In this document: piece after piece, positions 1-8,335 of the stretch
Layout of the letters: every line of letters starts with the position of its first letter
Position numbering within the stretch: position 1 is the stretch's first letter
From: an uncultured bacterium
GTDB lineage: Bacteria > Bacteroidota > Bacteroidia > Bacteroidales > Bacteroidaceae
Assembly (NCBI GenBank): GCA_946188155.1
Contig: CAMHUC010000018.1
Coordinates: 1 to 54,749, forward strand
Direction: 5' to 3'
DNA: 54,749 nt
The notes under the pieces: model-generated
Told to the model about the DNA's origin: nothing
Database searches by the model: none
What the model saw: the letters and a program-made list of their open reading frames with translations, nothing else
Position numbers and translations under genes: made by a program

Positions 1-106
1 AAACGACCAAATAGTTAGGCGAAAAAAATATTATCCGCGCTATATGGAGCTGCCGGCCCGCGGCGGGTAGGACGGCTCACAAAGAACTTGGTTTATAAAA
101 GATTAG

Positions 107-141
107 AGCTGTCACTGGCCTGCGAGGGGTCTGTGACAGCT
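107..141. repeat. AGCTGTCAC hairpin, copy 1
   Basis: A 9-bp stem, AGCTGTCAC and GTGACAGCT, encloses a 17-nt loop. A second hairpin with the same stem word lies at 34931-34965. There is no following T-run, so a rho-independent terminator is not supported; a small REP-like repeat is likelier. Confidence 0.5.
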
Positions 142-159
142 TATGTTATGAGGCTTTCC

Positions 160-281
160 TCTTTTGAAACAAATTGCTACAAATTGACACAAATTTCATC
201 CACAAATTATAACTAATATCAGGCTTAATTCTTTTTGTGGGCAAAATTTGTGGTAATTGGTGGCAATTAGTTTCCATAAGC
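160..281. repeat. ACAAATTG-word palindromic element, copy A
   Basis: The two arms, about 50 nt each, are imperfect reverse complements built from words such as AAACAAATTG and CCACAAATT. One end reads TCTTTTGAAACAAATTG and the other CAATTAGTTTCCATAAGC. Copies with the same two ends lie at 30168-30506 and 33323-33434, in the opposite orientation. A lone arm lies at 36277-36325. Confidence 0.75.
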
Positions 282-296
282 CCTCTTCTTCTTTAT

Positions 297-465
297 AATT
301 TTGATGCCACTGTTGCCACTACGACATAAACAACTGAGTGTCAGGTGTTTAGATGCTTGCAACGCAGTGGCAAGAGTGGCAAGAGAAATGGGTGTGTTGC
401 CACTACGTAACTGATTGATAGTCAGAGTGTAACGCGTGTAGTGGCAACAGTGGCAAGAAAAACCG
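297..465. repeat. GCCACT-word palindromic element, copy A
   Basis: The outer arms are TGCCACTGTTGCCACTA and TAGTGGCAACAGTGGCA. The inside carries tandem GTGGCAAGA words. Its reverse complement is found at 33147-33312, again next to an ACAAATTG element, so the two parts form one composite repeat. Confidence 0.7.
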
Positions 466-717
466 TGCAAACATTTTTCAGACGGCTGCTGCATCAGCAT
501 CGCTGCCGTCACCTTTGACCAGTCCAGGGGCTGGACCGTCTGAACGCTCAAACCCCATCGGCTGGTCCAGGCGGTGGACCTGCCGGAAGCACGCGTGGCT
601 TGGCCACAGTGAAGAACCAGAATGATTCACTGCTGGATTCTTCTGGCGGGTGAAGGGACTTATCTGCATACAGAGTTGTTACTTATCTGCGGCTCACTTG
701 CTTTTTTTTGTGAAAAA

Positions 718-750
718 TGTTGGATATGTCGGAAAAAGTTCGTAAATTTG
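718..750 (+). promoter_or_regulatory. Promoter of the partner-switching operon
   Basis: TTGG at 720-723, a 19-bp spacer, then TAAATTTG at 743-750 match the Bacteroidota -33/-7 consensus. The resulting leader would be about 25 nt. This supports a start at 781 over an in-frame ATG at 622, which lies upstream of the promoter. Confidence 0.65.
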
Positions 751-780
751 CCGCATCGACTGATTAATCACTTGCCGCGT

Positions 781-2928
781 ATGATCGTAAACCGCCTTAT
801 AGCAGGGCTTCTGCTGATGATAATGACTGTGGCACTCTACGGCTCCGAGGCCGAAGAGATCAGGCGGCAGTTGCCCTCGCTCAAAGGCAAGGATCGTCTC
901 GATGCCTTAGGCAGGCTCTATGACTACATCCAGGCTGACGGTGACTTTGAAGCGCAGCTGTCTTGCCTGAACGAGTATTTGGCAGAGGCTCATCGCCAGG
1001 GCAACAGCACATGTGAGGCAGAGGCCCGAGGAGCACGGATTATACTATTCTACAACAACCTTCAGAACGACTCTGTGCTGCGCCATGCGCATGGCGACCT
1101 TGACTATATGCTGCAGACGAAGGAAATGGCCAACTACTACCGTGTGTGGAGCTATCTGGTGAACACCTACGTCTACGACGGTTCCGTCACCATCGGTCTA
1201 CAGGAGGCCGAGAAGATGTATGCCGATGCCAAGGAGCGTGGCGATGATGCCGGGCAGGGACTGGCCTACAGCGTGATGGGCAATGCCTACTTCTGCATGA
1301 ACGATATGGAGCATGCCTCGGAGGCCTATCAGAAGGGTATCGACATGCTGATACAGATACATCCGCTGTCGACAGACCTCTCGAGCCTCTTCTCCTCGCA
1401 GTGCGACGTGCTGGAGACGGTTCACGACTACCGGCAACTGGAGCGGCTCACCGTGCAATGGAAGAACTATCTGACGCAGCTAATTGCCGACTGGAAGATA
1501 CCCGCCGACTATACCGGCATCAATGAGTCCTGGGCCTACTACTACATCGGCTGTGCCCAGGCCGCTATCGGGCTTGGCAAGCTCGACGAGGCCGAGGCGA
1601 TGCTGGCCGAGGCGCGTAAGAAGACGACTACGGAGGAGGAGGACACCTACCGCTCCTGGCTCTTCTATCATGCCAAGCTGTCGCAGGCGGCGGGGCATCC
1701 AAAGGAAGCCCTGACCTATAACAACCGCCTGACGGCCCTGCTGCCATCCGTCGACGACATGGCGGAGCAGTTGCGCGTGAAGCAGCAGCGGGCAGAGATC
1801 ATGATGAGGTTGGGGAAGACTGGCGAGGCCGCCCGGCTATACCGTGAGATGTATGAGCTCAACGACTCCGTGAACCGCCACGACTCGAAGCGCAAGCTGG
1901 CCGAGATGAACACCATCTTCAAGGTCGACGAGCTGAAGATGAAACAGGCCGAGGAGCAGGCTCGCATGAAGATGGAGCAGGCTCGGCTTAGGATGGAGCA
2001 GGCAGAGCAGCAGATTCGCAGCATCGTCATCATCGCCTCGATCATCGTGCTGGCACTCGTGGCGTTCATCTACTTCCGCCACAAGGCCGCCAAGCGTCTG
2101 GAGAAAGCCCATGCCCAGCTGGAGGATACCCACAGCCAGCTGCTCACTGCCTACGACCAGTTAGAGGCGACCACCACCGCCAAGGAGCGCATCGAGAGCG
2201 ACCTGCGCATCGCGCGCAATATCCAGATGGGGATGGTGCCCCACACCTTCCCCGACCGCGAGGACGTGGACCTGTATGCCTCGATGACACCCGCCAAGGA
2301 GGTGGGCGGCGACCTGTACGACTACCTCATCATGGGCGACAAGCTGTTCTTCTGCCTGGGCGACGTCAGCGGCAAGGGCGTGCCCGCATCGCTGTTCATG
2401 GCCATGGCGCGCAATATGTTCCACGTGCTGGCGCAGCAGGACCTGCAGCCGGCGGAGATAGCCACCCGGCTGAACAATACGCTCTCGGAGGACAACGAGT
2501 CGAGTATGTTCGTCACGATGTTCATCGGCGTGGCCGACCTCACGACGGGGCGGCTCGGCTTCTGCAACGCCGGCCATAACCCGCCCGTGCTGATAGGCAG
2601 CGGCACGACGGAGTTCGTGGAGATGATACCCAATGCGCCCATCGGCCTGTGGCCGGGGCTGGAGTATGAGGGCGAGGAGATAGCCGACATCACGGGGCGC
2701 CCGCTCTTCGTATATACCGACGGCCTGAACGAGGCCGAGAACCGCCAGCAGGAGCAGTTCACCGACGAGCGCCTGCTGCAGATCCTGGAGACAACGCCCT
2801 TCGAGAGTGCCCGGCAGACGGTGGAGCTGCTGAAGGCCGAGGTGGAGAAGCATCGCGACGGGGCGGAGCCCAACGACGACCTGACGATGCTCTGCGTAGA
2901 GGTGAAAAGGACAATAACTGAAAACTAA
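781..2928 (+). CDS. TPR-containing SpoIIE/PP2C-type serine phosphatase (RsbU-like)
   Basis: About 715 residues. The product starts with a hydrophobic export signal. A long helical sensor region of tetratricopeptide character follows (to about residue 370), then a charged coiled coil rich in EQARMKMEQ words, and a membrane helix at about residues 414-434. The C-terminal SpoIIE-type phosphatase domain shows VGGDLYDY near residue 508, GDVSGKGVPASLF just after, and a closing PNDDLTML. These supply the metal-binding aspartates of the family. Related enzymes dephosphorylate a STAS antagonist in partner-switching pathways, and both expected partners follow directly (2934 and 3387). The periplasmic TPR region is the likely input sensor; the signal is unknown. 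The start at 781 is chosen because it begins the signal peptide and follows a good promoter. Confidence 0.9.
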   Translation: MIVNRLIAGLLLMIMTVALYGSEAEEIRRQLPSLKGKDRLDALGRLYDYIQADGDFEAQLSCLNEYLAEAHRQGNSTCEAEARGARIILFYNNLQNDSVLRHAHGDLDYMLQTKEMANYYRVWSYLVNTYVYDGSVTIGLQEAEKMYADAKERGDDAGQGLAYSVMGNAYFCMNDMEHASEAYQKGIDMLIQIHPLSTDLSSLFSSQCDVLETVHDYRQLERLTVQWKNYLTQLIADWKIPADYTGINESWAYYYIGCAQAAIGLGKLDEAEAMLAEARKKTTTEEEDTYRSWLFYHAKLSQAAGHPKEALTYNNRLTALLPSVDDMAEQLRVKQQRAEIMMRLGKTGEAARLYREMYELNDSVNRHDSKRKLAEMNTIFKVDELKMKQAEEQARMKMEQARLRMEQAEQQIRSIVIIASIIVLALVAFIYFRHKAAKRLEKAHAQLEDTHSQLLTAYDQLEATTTAKERIESDLRIARNIQMGMVPHTFPDREDVDLYASMTPAKEVGGDLYDYLIMGDKLFFCLGDVSGKGVPASLFMAMARNMFHVLAQQDLQPAEIATRLNNTLSEDNESSMFVTMFIGVADLTTGRLGFCNAGHNPPVLIGSGTTEFVEMIPNAPIGLWPGLEYEGEEIADITGRPLFVYTDGLNEAENRQQEQFTDERLLQILETTPFESARQTVELLKAEVEKHRDGAEPNDDLTMLCVEVKRTITEN

Positions 2929-2933
2929 ATGAT

Positions 2934-3347
2934 ATGAGAAAGGAACTTCGCATCAAGAACAAGATCTCGGAACTGGAGCGCGTGGCCCAGTTTATCGAGC
3001 AAATCGGAGAGGAGCTGCAGCTCGACATGGAGTTGCAGATGAACCTGAACTTAGTCATGGAGGAGATGGTATCCAACGTGATCTTCTATGCGTATCCCAA
3101 GGACGAGGACTCGGAGATAGAGCTGCTGGCCAAGTGCGACGGCAAGCGTCTCACCTTCGTGATCAGCGACCAGGGCAAGGAGTTTGACCCCACGGCGAAG
3201 GAGGATGCCGACCCCGACGTGAATCCCGCCGAGCGCGAGATTGGCGGCATGGGCATCTTCATCGTCAAGAACATCATGAACCAGGTGACCTATCAGCGTC
3301 TGGAGGGCAGGAACCTGCTGACGATGACGAAGGAGATAGAGAACTGA
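2934..3347 (+). CDS. RsbW/SpoIIAB-like ATP-binding kinase (anti-sigma-factor type)
   Basis: This 137-residue protein is a stand-alone HATPase_c domain. It shows an N-box (NLVMEEMVSNVIFYAY), a G1-type DQGKEFDP and a G2-type GGMGIFIVKN. Proteins of this size and layout bind ATP, phosphorylate a STAS partner on serine, and hold a target protein when the STAS partner is phosphorylated. It starts 5 nt after the phosphatase stop, so it is almost certainly co-transcribed. No sigma factor is encoded nearby, so the final target cannot be named. In several Bacteroidota and other phyla such modules control outputs other than sigma factors. Confidence 0.9.
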   Translation: MRKELRIKNKISELERVAQFIEQIGEELQLDMELQMNLNLVMEEMVSNVIFYAYPKDEDSEIELLAKCDGKRLTFVISDQGKEFDPTAKEDADPDVNPAEREIGGMGIFIVKNIMNQVTYQRLEGRNLLTMTKEIEN

Positions 3348-3386
3348 AATCAATCAAATCATCAACATTATAACAATTACAGAATT

Positions 3387-3698
3387 ATGACACAGATTTT
3401 GAAGGAAGGTGGCAAGACCATCATTAAGACAGGCAGTCGTATCGACACGATGAATGCAAACCAGTTTGAACAGGACATCCAGCCGGCCCTGAAGGACGGT
3501 GGCGTGGACTTGGAGATGGACTGCTCCGAGCTCACCTACATGGCCTCCTCGGGCCTGCGCATCATCCAGAAGACCATGCGCACGGTGATGCAGCTGCGCG
3601 GACAGTTCAAGATGACCAACGTCAGCCCCGAGATCTACAAGGTGCTCGCCATGACGGGATTCACCAAGTTTATGAAGGTAGAACAGAAAAAAGCCTGA
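3387..3698 (+). CDS. STAS-domain anti-sigma-factor antagonist
   Basis: A 103-residue single STAS domain. The motif DCSELTYMASSGLR carries the serine (within SSGLR) that is phosphorylated in the SpoIIAA/RsbV family. It lies 39 nt after the kinase gene and completes a phosphatase-kinase-antagonist set. The expected cycle is: the kinase at 2934 phosphorylates it, the phosphatase at 781 removes the phosphate, and the free form binds the kinase. Function follows from family knowledge; the regulated output is not visible. Confidence 0.9.
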   Translation: MTQILKEGGKTIIKTGSRIDTMNANQFEQDIQPALKDGGVDLEMDCSELTYMASSGLRIIQKTMRTVMQLRGQFKMTNVSPEIYKVLAMTGFTKFMKVEQKKA

Positions 3699-3704
3699 CG
3701 CCCT

Positions 3705-4046
3705 ATGACTATCGCAGTAATCGTTCTGGTGATTGCAGTGGTGATACTGGCAATCGCCCTCTACCTGCAGATGAAGCAGGCGCGGCAGCAGGCAGAGGAG
3801 GGTCAGCAGCTGCTGGCCGACTATCAGCGCCGCGTGGACGAGCAGACGCGTCTGCTCGAGGACTACAACTCTCTCTCAAAGAACTTCGAGAACATCGGCA
3901 AGGGTTACGAGCAGGCACTGCTCCTGTTCGACAAGATGGCTGACATCCGCCACAACCTGGAGCTGATTGTGAAGGCCGACCAGGACCCCGCCAGCGTGGA
4001 GCGCCTGAATGCCCTGCTGCAGAAGTTTGATAAGTTGCAAGGATGA
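3705..4046 (+). CDS. Small membrane-anchored coiled-coil protein
   Basis: 113 residues with an N-terminal membrane helix (about residues 2-22, IAVIVLVIAVVILAIALYL). The rest is a charged helical region of coiled-coil character (about 23-90). I do not recognise a named family. It starts 6 nt after the STAS gene stop and ends 26 nt before the large surface protein, so it belongs to the same transcript. It may be a membrane scaffold or output component of the partner-switching pathway; that is inference from position only. Confidence 0.75.
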   Translation: MTIAVIVLVIAVVILAIALYLQMKQARQQAEEGQQLLADYQRRVDEQTRLLEDYNSLSKNFENIGKGYEQALLLFDKMADIRHNLELIVKADQDPASVERLNALLQKFDKLQG

Positions 4047-4072
4047 CGGCATCACCCTGAACATTATCAAAA

Positions 4073-7000
4073 ATGAAAAAACTAATTAATCAACCTAATT
4101 TATTTTTAACCCTTCTCCTCTTGGCATCAGCACTGCTGATGCCAACGGGGGCTTGGGCGCAGACTCTGGTGTTCGGAGTATACAATGAACGTCAGGAGCT
4201 TGTAACAGTATCCGACACAACCGTCAATTGGTCAGCTGGAGGTGTGAGGCTGCCTATTGTATTCATAGAGGATGGCGGAAAGTATTATCGTCCTGAAGGT
4301 GGTGGAGTGAGCTACACTTCGGACGATCCTGCCGTAGCGACGGTGGATGACTCCGGGTATGTCACGCTGAAGGCTTATTCGGGCGCGGCACCAATTAAGG
4401 CCACATATCAGAGTGCTGACGGCAGTCCTGCCATCAGCAGTACTTTCACGGTGACGGTCAAAGACGACCGTTCCGAATTTAGTGGTATGGGGGTGCAGTT
4501 CTCTCCCAATTCGGGAAGCGTCACCTATAGCCAATCTGTCACTCCTACGCTCGAAAGGGGGCAGTTCGAGGGGGAGACGTTCACTTTCTCTTCCTCGAAT
4601 CCGAGTGTGGCAACGGTCGATGCTTCTGGAACTGTCACGGCCGTGGGTGTCGGCAATGCAATCATCAGTGCCGAGTTTGCCGGTAACGACTGGTGCAGGC
4701 CTGGCTTGGCTACCTACCAACTGACGGTCGGCCCTCTGCCTGTGACGGTCAATGGCATCACGGCCAGCAACAAGACTTACGACGGCACGACAGTGGCGAC
4801 GCTCAATTACGGCAGTGCTACATTTAGGGATGAGAGCGGTGCCCAGGTGAGTGGTGTCACTGTCAGCAGTGCCACTGGGACGTTTGCTGATGCCAATGTG
4901 GGTACTGGCAAGACGGTTGACATCAGCGGTATCACGCTGAGCAGTGCCAACTATACGTTGGCAGCGACGGGCAATCAGGGCTCTACCTCGGCTGACATCA
5001 CCCCCAAGCCCCTGACGGTGACGGCGGATGCCAAGGGCAAGACGTTCGGCGCCGCCGACCCCGCGCTGACCTACACGGCCACCGGCCTGGTGGGCAACGA
5101 CGCGCTGACCGGCTCGCTGTCTCGTGCCGAGGGCGAGGCTCCCGGCACCTACGCCATCACGCAGGGCACGCTTGCCGCCTCGCAGAACTACACGCTGACG
5201 TTCACGGGTGCCGACTTCACCATCACTGCCGCCACGATGGAGGGCGTGACAGCCGAGGGCTTCACCGGCACCTACGACGGCACGGCCCACGGCATCACGG
5301 TGAAGGCGCCGGAGGGAGCAACGGTGAAATACGGCACGGCGGCCGGCAGCTACGGCCTGACGGCCAGTCCCACGTATACGAACGTGGGTGAGAGCACCGT
5401 CTACTATCAGGTGACTCGGACCGGCTACGACGCCGTATCGGGCAGTGCGACGGTCAAGATTTCGCCGAAGGCGCTGACGGTGACGGCGGATGCCAAGGGC
5501 AAGACGTTCGGCGCCGCCGACCCCGCGCTGACCTACACGGCCACCGGCCTGGTGGGCAACGACGCGCTGACCGGCTCGCTGTCTCGTGCCGAGGGCGAGG
5601 CTCCCGGCACCTACGCCATCACGCAGGGCACGCTTGCCGCCTCGCAGAACTACACGCTGACGTTCACGGGTGCCGACTTCACCATCACTGCCGCCACGAT
5701 GGATGGCGTGACAGCCGAGGGCTTCACGGGCACCTACGACGGCACGGCCCACGGCATCACGGTGAATGCCCCGCAGGGAGCGACGGTGAAATACGGCACT
5801 TCGGAGGGCAGCTACGGCCTGACGGCCAGTCCCACGTATACAAATGTGGGTGAGAGCACCGTCTACTATCAGGTGACTCGGACCGGCTACGACGCCGTAT
5901 CGGGCAGTGCAATTGTAAAAATCTCGCCGAAGGCGCTGACGGTGACGGCGGATGCCAAGGGCAAGACGTTCGGCACCGCCGATCCCGCGCTGACCTATAC
6001 GGCCACCGGCCTGGTGGGCAACGACGCGCTGACCGGCTCGCTGGCACGCGCCGAGGGAGAGACCCCCGACACCTACGCCATCACGCAGGGCACGCTTGCC
6101 GCCTCGCAGAACTACACGCTGACGTTCACGGGTGCCGACTTCACCATCACTGCCGCCACGATGGATGGCGTGACAGCCGAGGGCTTCACCGGCACCTACG
6201 ACGGCACAGCCCACGGCATCACGGTGAAGGCCCCGGAGGGAGCGACGGTGAAATACGGCACGGCAGCAGGAAGCTACGGCCTGACGGCCAGTCCCACATA
6301 TACCAATGTGGGTGAGAGCACCGTCTACTATCAGGTGACTCGGACGGGCTATGATGCTGTTTCGGGCAGTGCGACGGTCAAGATTTCGCCGAAGGCGCTG
6401 ACGGTGACGGCGGATGCCAAGGGCAAGACGTTCGGCGCCGCCGACCCCGCGCTGACCTACACGGCCACCGGCCTGGTGGGCAACGACGCGCTGACCGGCT
6501 CGCTGTCTCGTGCCGAGGGCGAGGCTCCCGGCACCTACGCCATCACGCAGGGCACGCTTGCCGCCTCGCAGAACTACACGCTGACGTTCACGGGTGCCGA
6601 CTTCACCATCACTGCCGCCACGATGGATGGCGTGACAGCCGAGGGCTTCACGGGCACCTACGACGGCACGCCCCACGGCATCACGGTAAAGGCCCCGCAG
6701 GGTGCGACGGTGACGTATGGCACGGCGGCCGGCACGTACGGCCTGACGGCCAGTCCTACGTTTACCAACGTGGGTGAGAGCACCGTCTACTACCAGGTGA
6801 CGCAGACCGGCTACGATGCCGTAACGGGCAGTGCAACGGTCAAGATATCGCCCAAGCCCCTGACGGTGACGGCGGATGCCAAGGGCAAGACGTTCGGCAC
6901 CGCCGATCCCGCGCTGACCTATACGGCCACCGGCCTGGTGGGCAACGACGCGCTGACCGGCTCGCTGGCACGCGCCGAGGGAGAGACCCCCGACACCTAC

Positions 7001-8269
7001 GCCATCACGCAGGGCACGCTTGCCGCCTCGCAGAACTACACGCTGACGTTCACGGGTGCCGACTTCACCATCACTGCCGCCACGATGGATGGCGTGACAG
7101 CCGAGGGCTTCACGGGCACTTACGACGGCACTGCCCACGGCATCACGGTGAATGCCCCGCAGGGAGCGACGGTGACGTATGGCACTTCGGAGGGCAGCTA
7201 CGATTTAGCCGTTAGCCCAGAGTATGCAAACGCCGGCACCTACACCGTGTATTATCAGGTGACAAAGCCCAACTACGAATCCGTTACGGGCAGTGCCGAC
7301 ATCGTCATCAACAAGGCCACAGGCATCGTGACGTTCTATCAGACGACCGCTACTGCCACCCTTGGCCAGGACTTCACGCCCCCTTCGATGACAGTCACCC
7401 CTGGAGGAATCCAACTGACCTACGAATCGTCGGATCCTTCGGTGGCAACGGTCGATGCCAATACAGGCATGGTGACACTGCTCAAAGCCGGCTACACCCG
7501 TATCACCGCTTCCTATTCTGGCGACACCAACTATACAGGCGCCTCCCACTATTACGACCTGACGGTAGAAGAGCCAGACCTGGTGCTGGAGCCCATCATA
7601 AAAGAGGAAGACTACGAGATGTTCGGAGCCGACTTCCAGAATCCCGACGGTACAGACAAGGACTTGAGCAACACCATCATCAACGACATCCTCTTTACGC
7701 TGAAGAATCAGGACTCGCCCGATGGCGACGGCTACGACAGTGAGGATAAGAGCATCGTCATCAATACGGTGGCACCCTATTCTGTGCTCCAGAAACTAAT
7801 AGAGCAGGGTGTCGCTCCGGGCAGTGCAGCGTATGCCCGGGAGTTCACCGGTTTGACGTTTATCGTACCTGCCGGTGATGGCTTTATCAACATTGAGTCG
7901 CAGGAATCCAACGGCTACAGGCTGATGGTGAAGGTGGGCGACAATGCACCCGTTTCCATCTACTACACGGTACGCACGGAGCACAGTATTCCGTATAACA
8001 GTGCAGCACCGACCTATGTCTATCTGTGGAATGGCGGCACTGATGTGATGAATACGGGCAGTGCCCGTACAAAAGGCAGAAAGGCAGTCGGCAATATCAG
8101 GGTGAACAACGTATCCTACAAGGCGAAGATAGCCAACGCCATCCAGCGCATAGGCCTTGATGGCGACGATGCCGACTGCCGTTGGTATGACCTGAATGGC
8201 CATCGCATTGAGAAGCCACTGAAGAAAGGCATCTACATCCGCAATGGCCGGAAGGTAGTGATTAGGTGA
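4073..8269 (+). CDS. Large exported MBG/YDG-repeat surface protein
   Basis: 1398 residues. After a signal peptide (ends near GAWAQ, residue 30) come bacterial Ig-like (Big_2-type) domains with SDDPAVATVD and SSNPSVATVD motifs. A YDG domain (NKTYDGTTVATLNYG) follows, then five near-identical 154-residue units of MBG type. Each unit pairs an LTVTADAKGKTFG domain with a GFTGTYDGTAHGITV domain. Another Big_2 domain and an unassigned region follow. The last 27 residues, YDLNGHRI through GIYIRNGRKVVIR, resemble the type A T9SS sorting tail and recur in two other exported proteins here. It is probably a cell-surface adhesin or filament. Close linkage to the partner-switching genes suggests regulated display. 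The repeat DNA keeps a long reverse frame open, which is not a gene. Confidence 0.85.
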   Translation: MKKLINQPNLFLTLLLLASALLMPTGAWAQTLVFGVYNERQELVTVSDTTVNWSAGGVRLPIVFIEDGGKYYRPEGGGVSYTSDDPAVATVDDSGYVTLKAYSGAAPIKATYQSADGSPAISSTFTVTVKDDRSEFSGMGVQFSPNSGSVTYSQSVTPTLERGQFEGETFTFSSSNPSVATVDASGTVTAVGVGNAIISAEFAGNDWCRPGLATYQLTVGPLPVTVNGITASNKTYDGTTVATLNYGSATFRDESGAQVSGVTVSSATGTFADANVGTGKTVDISGITLSSANYTLAATGNQGSTSADITPKPLTVTADAKGKTFGAADPALTYTATGLVGNDALTGSLSRAEGEAPGTYAITQGTLAASQNYTLTFTGADFTITAATMEGVTAEGFTGTYDGTAHGITVKAPEGATVKYGTAAGSYGLTASPTYTNVGESTVYYQVTRTGYDAVSGSATVKISPKALTVTADAKGKTFGAADPALTYTATGLVGNDALTGSLSRAEGEAPGTYAITQGTLAASQNYTLTFTGADFTITAATMDGVTAEGFTGTYDGTAHGITVNAPQGATVKYGTSEGSYGLTASPTYTNVGESTVYYQVTRTGYDAVSGSAIVKISPKALTVTADAKGKTFGTADPALTYTATGLVGNDALTGSLARAEGETPDTYAITQGTLAASQNYTLTFTGADFTITAATMDGVTAEGFTGTYDGTAHGITVKAPEGATVKYGTAAGSYGLTASPTYTNVGESTVYYQVTRTGYDAVSGSATVKISPKALTVTADAKGKTFGAADPALTYTATGLVGNDALTGSLSRAEGEAPGTYAITQGTLAASQNYTLTFTGADFTITAATMDGVTAEGFTGTYDGTPHGITVKAPQGATVTYGTAAGTYGLTASPTFTNVGESTVYYQVTQTGYDAVTGSATVKISPKPLTVTADAKGKTFGTADPALTYTATGLVGNDALTGSLARAEGETPDTYAITQGTLAASQNYTLTFTGADFTITAATMDGVTAEGFTGTYDGTAHGITVNAPQGATVTYGTSEGSYDLAVSPEYANAGTYTVYYQVTKPNYESVTGSADIVINKATGIVTFYQTTATATLGQDFTPPSMTVTPGGIQLTYESSDPSVATVDANTGMVTLLKAGYTRITASYSGDTNYTGASHYYDLTVEEPDLVLEPIIKEEDYEMFGADFQNPDGTDKDLSNTIINDILFTLKNQDSPDGDGYDSEDKSIVINTVAPYSVLQKLIEQGVAPGSAAYAREFTGLTFIVPAGDGFINIESQESNGYRLMVKVGDNAPVSIYYTVRTEHSIPYNSAAPTYVYLWNGGTDVMNTGSARTKGRKAVGNIRVNNVSYKAKIANAIQRIGLDGDDADCRWYDLNGHRIEKPLKKGIYIRNGRKVVIR
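5012..7321 (+). repeat. Five tandem 462-bp coding repeats
   Basis: The block opening CTGACGGTGACGGCGGATGC starts at 5012, 5474, 5936, 6398 and 6860, an exact period of 462 bp (154 codons). Large parts are identical at DNA level, including at third codon positions. This points to recent duplication or gene conversion. Copies 3 and 5 share a variant half (GTADPALTY, ETPDTYAIT). Confidence 0.95.
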
Positions 8270-8293
8270 ATGACGAGAAGTGAACAGACATGA

Positions 8294-8335
8294 AAAAATC
8301 CCGTTGCCAGAAGATAGCAACGGGATTTTTTTTAT
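8294..8335. terminator. Bidirectional rho-independent terminator
   Basis: A 12-bp stem, AAATCCCGTTGC with GCAACGGGATTT, has an A-run on its left and a T-run on its right. It sits between the convergent surface-protein gene and DUF4831 gene and can serve both strands. Confidence 0.9.

Larger units (their letters stand above)
1..717. other. Repeat-rich non-coding stretch at the left edge
   Basis: No gene is supported here. Short open frames on both strands fall inside inverted repeats and lack credible codon use. The stretch holds a small hairpin (107-141), an ACAAATTG-word palindrome (160-281), a GCCACT-word palindrome (297-465), and a decayed tail with paired GTCCAG/CTGGAC words near 517-581. 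The part from 160 to about 600 reappears in opposite orientation at roughly 32985-33434. Confidence 0.7.

Noticed and set aside
267..669. Two short minus-strand open frames near the left edge
   Set aside because: They lie wholly in the GCCACT and ACAAATTG repeats and change with the repeat sequence in the second copy at 33 kb.
622..780. Upstream extension of the SpoIIE phosphatase gene to ATG 622
   Set aside because: It would put 53 residues before the signal peptide and would start upstream of the promoter at 718-750.
4232..7138. 968-codon open frame on the minus strand
   Set aside because: It is opposite the MBG repeat gene. The repeat and the G/C-rich codon pattern keep the reverse frame open; the translation is low in complexity and has no domain or start signal.
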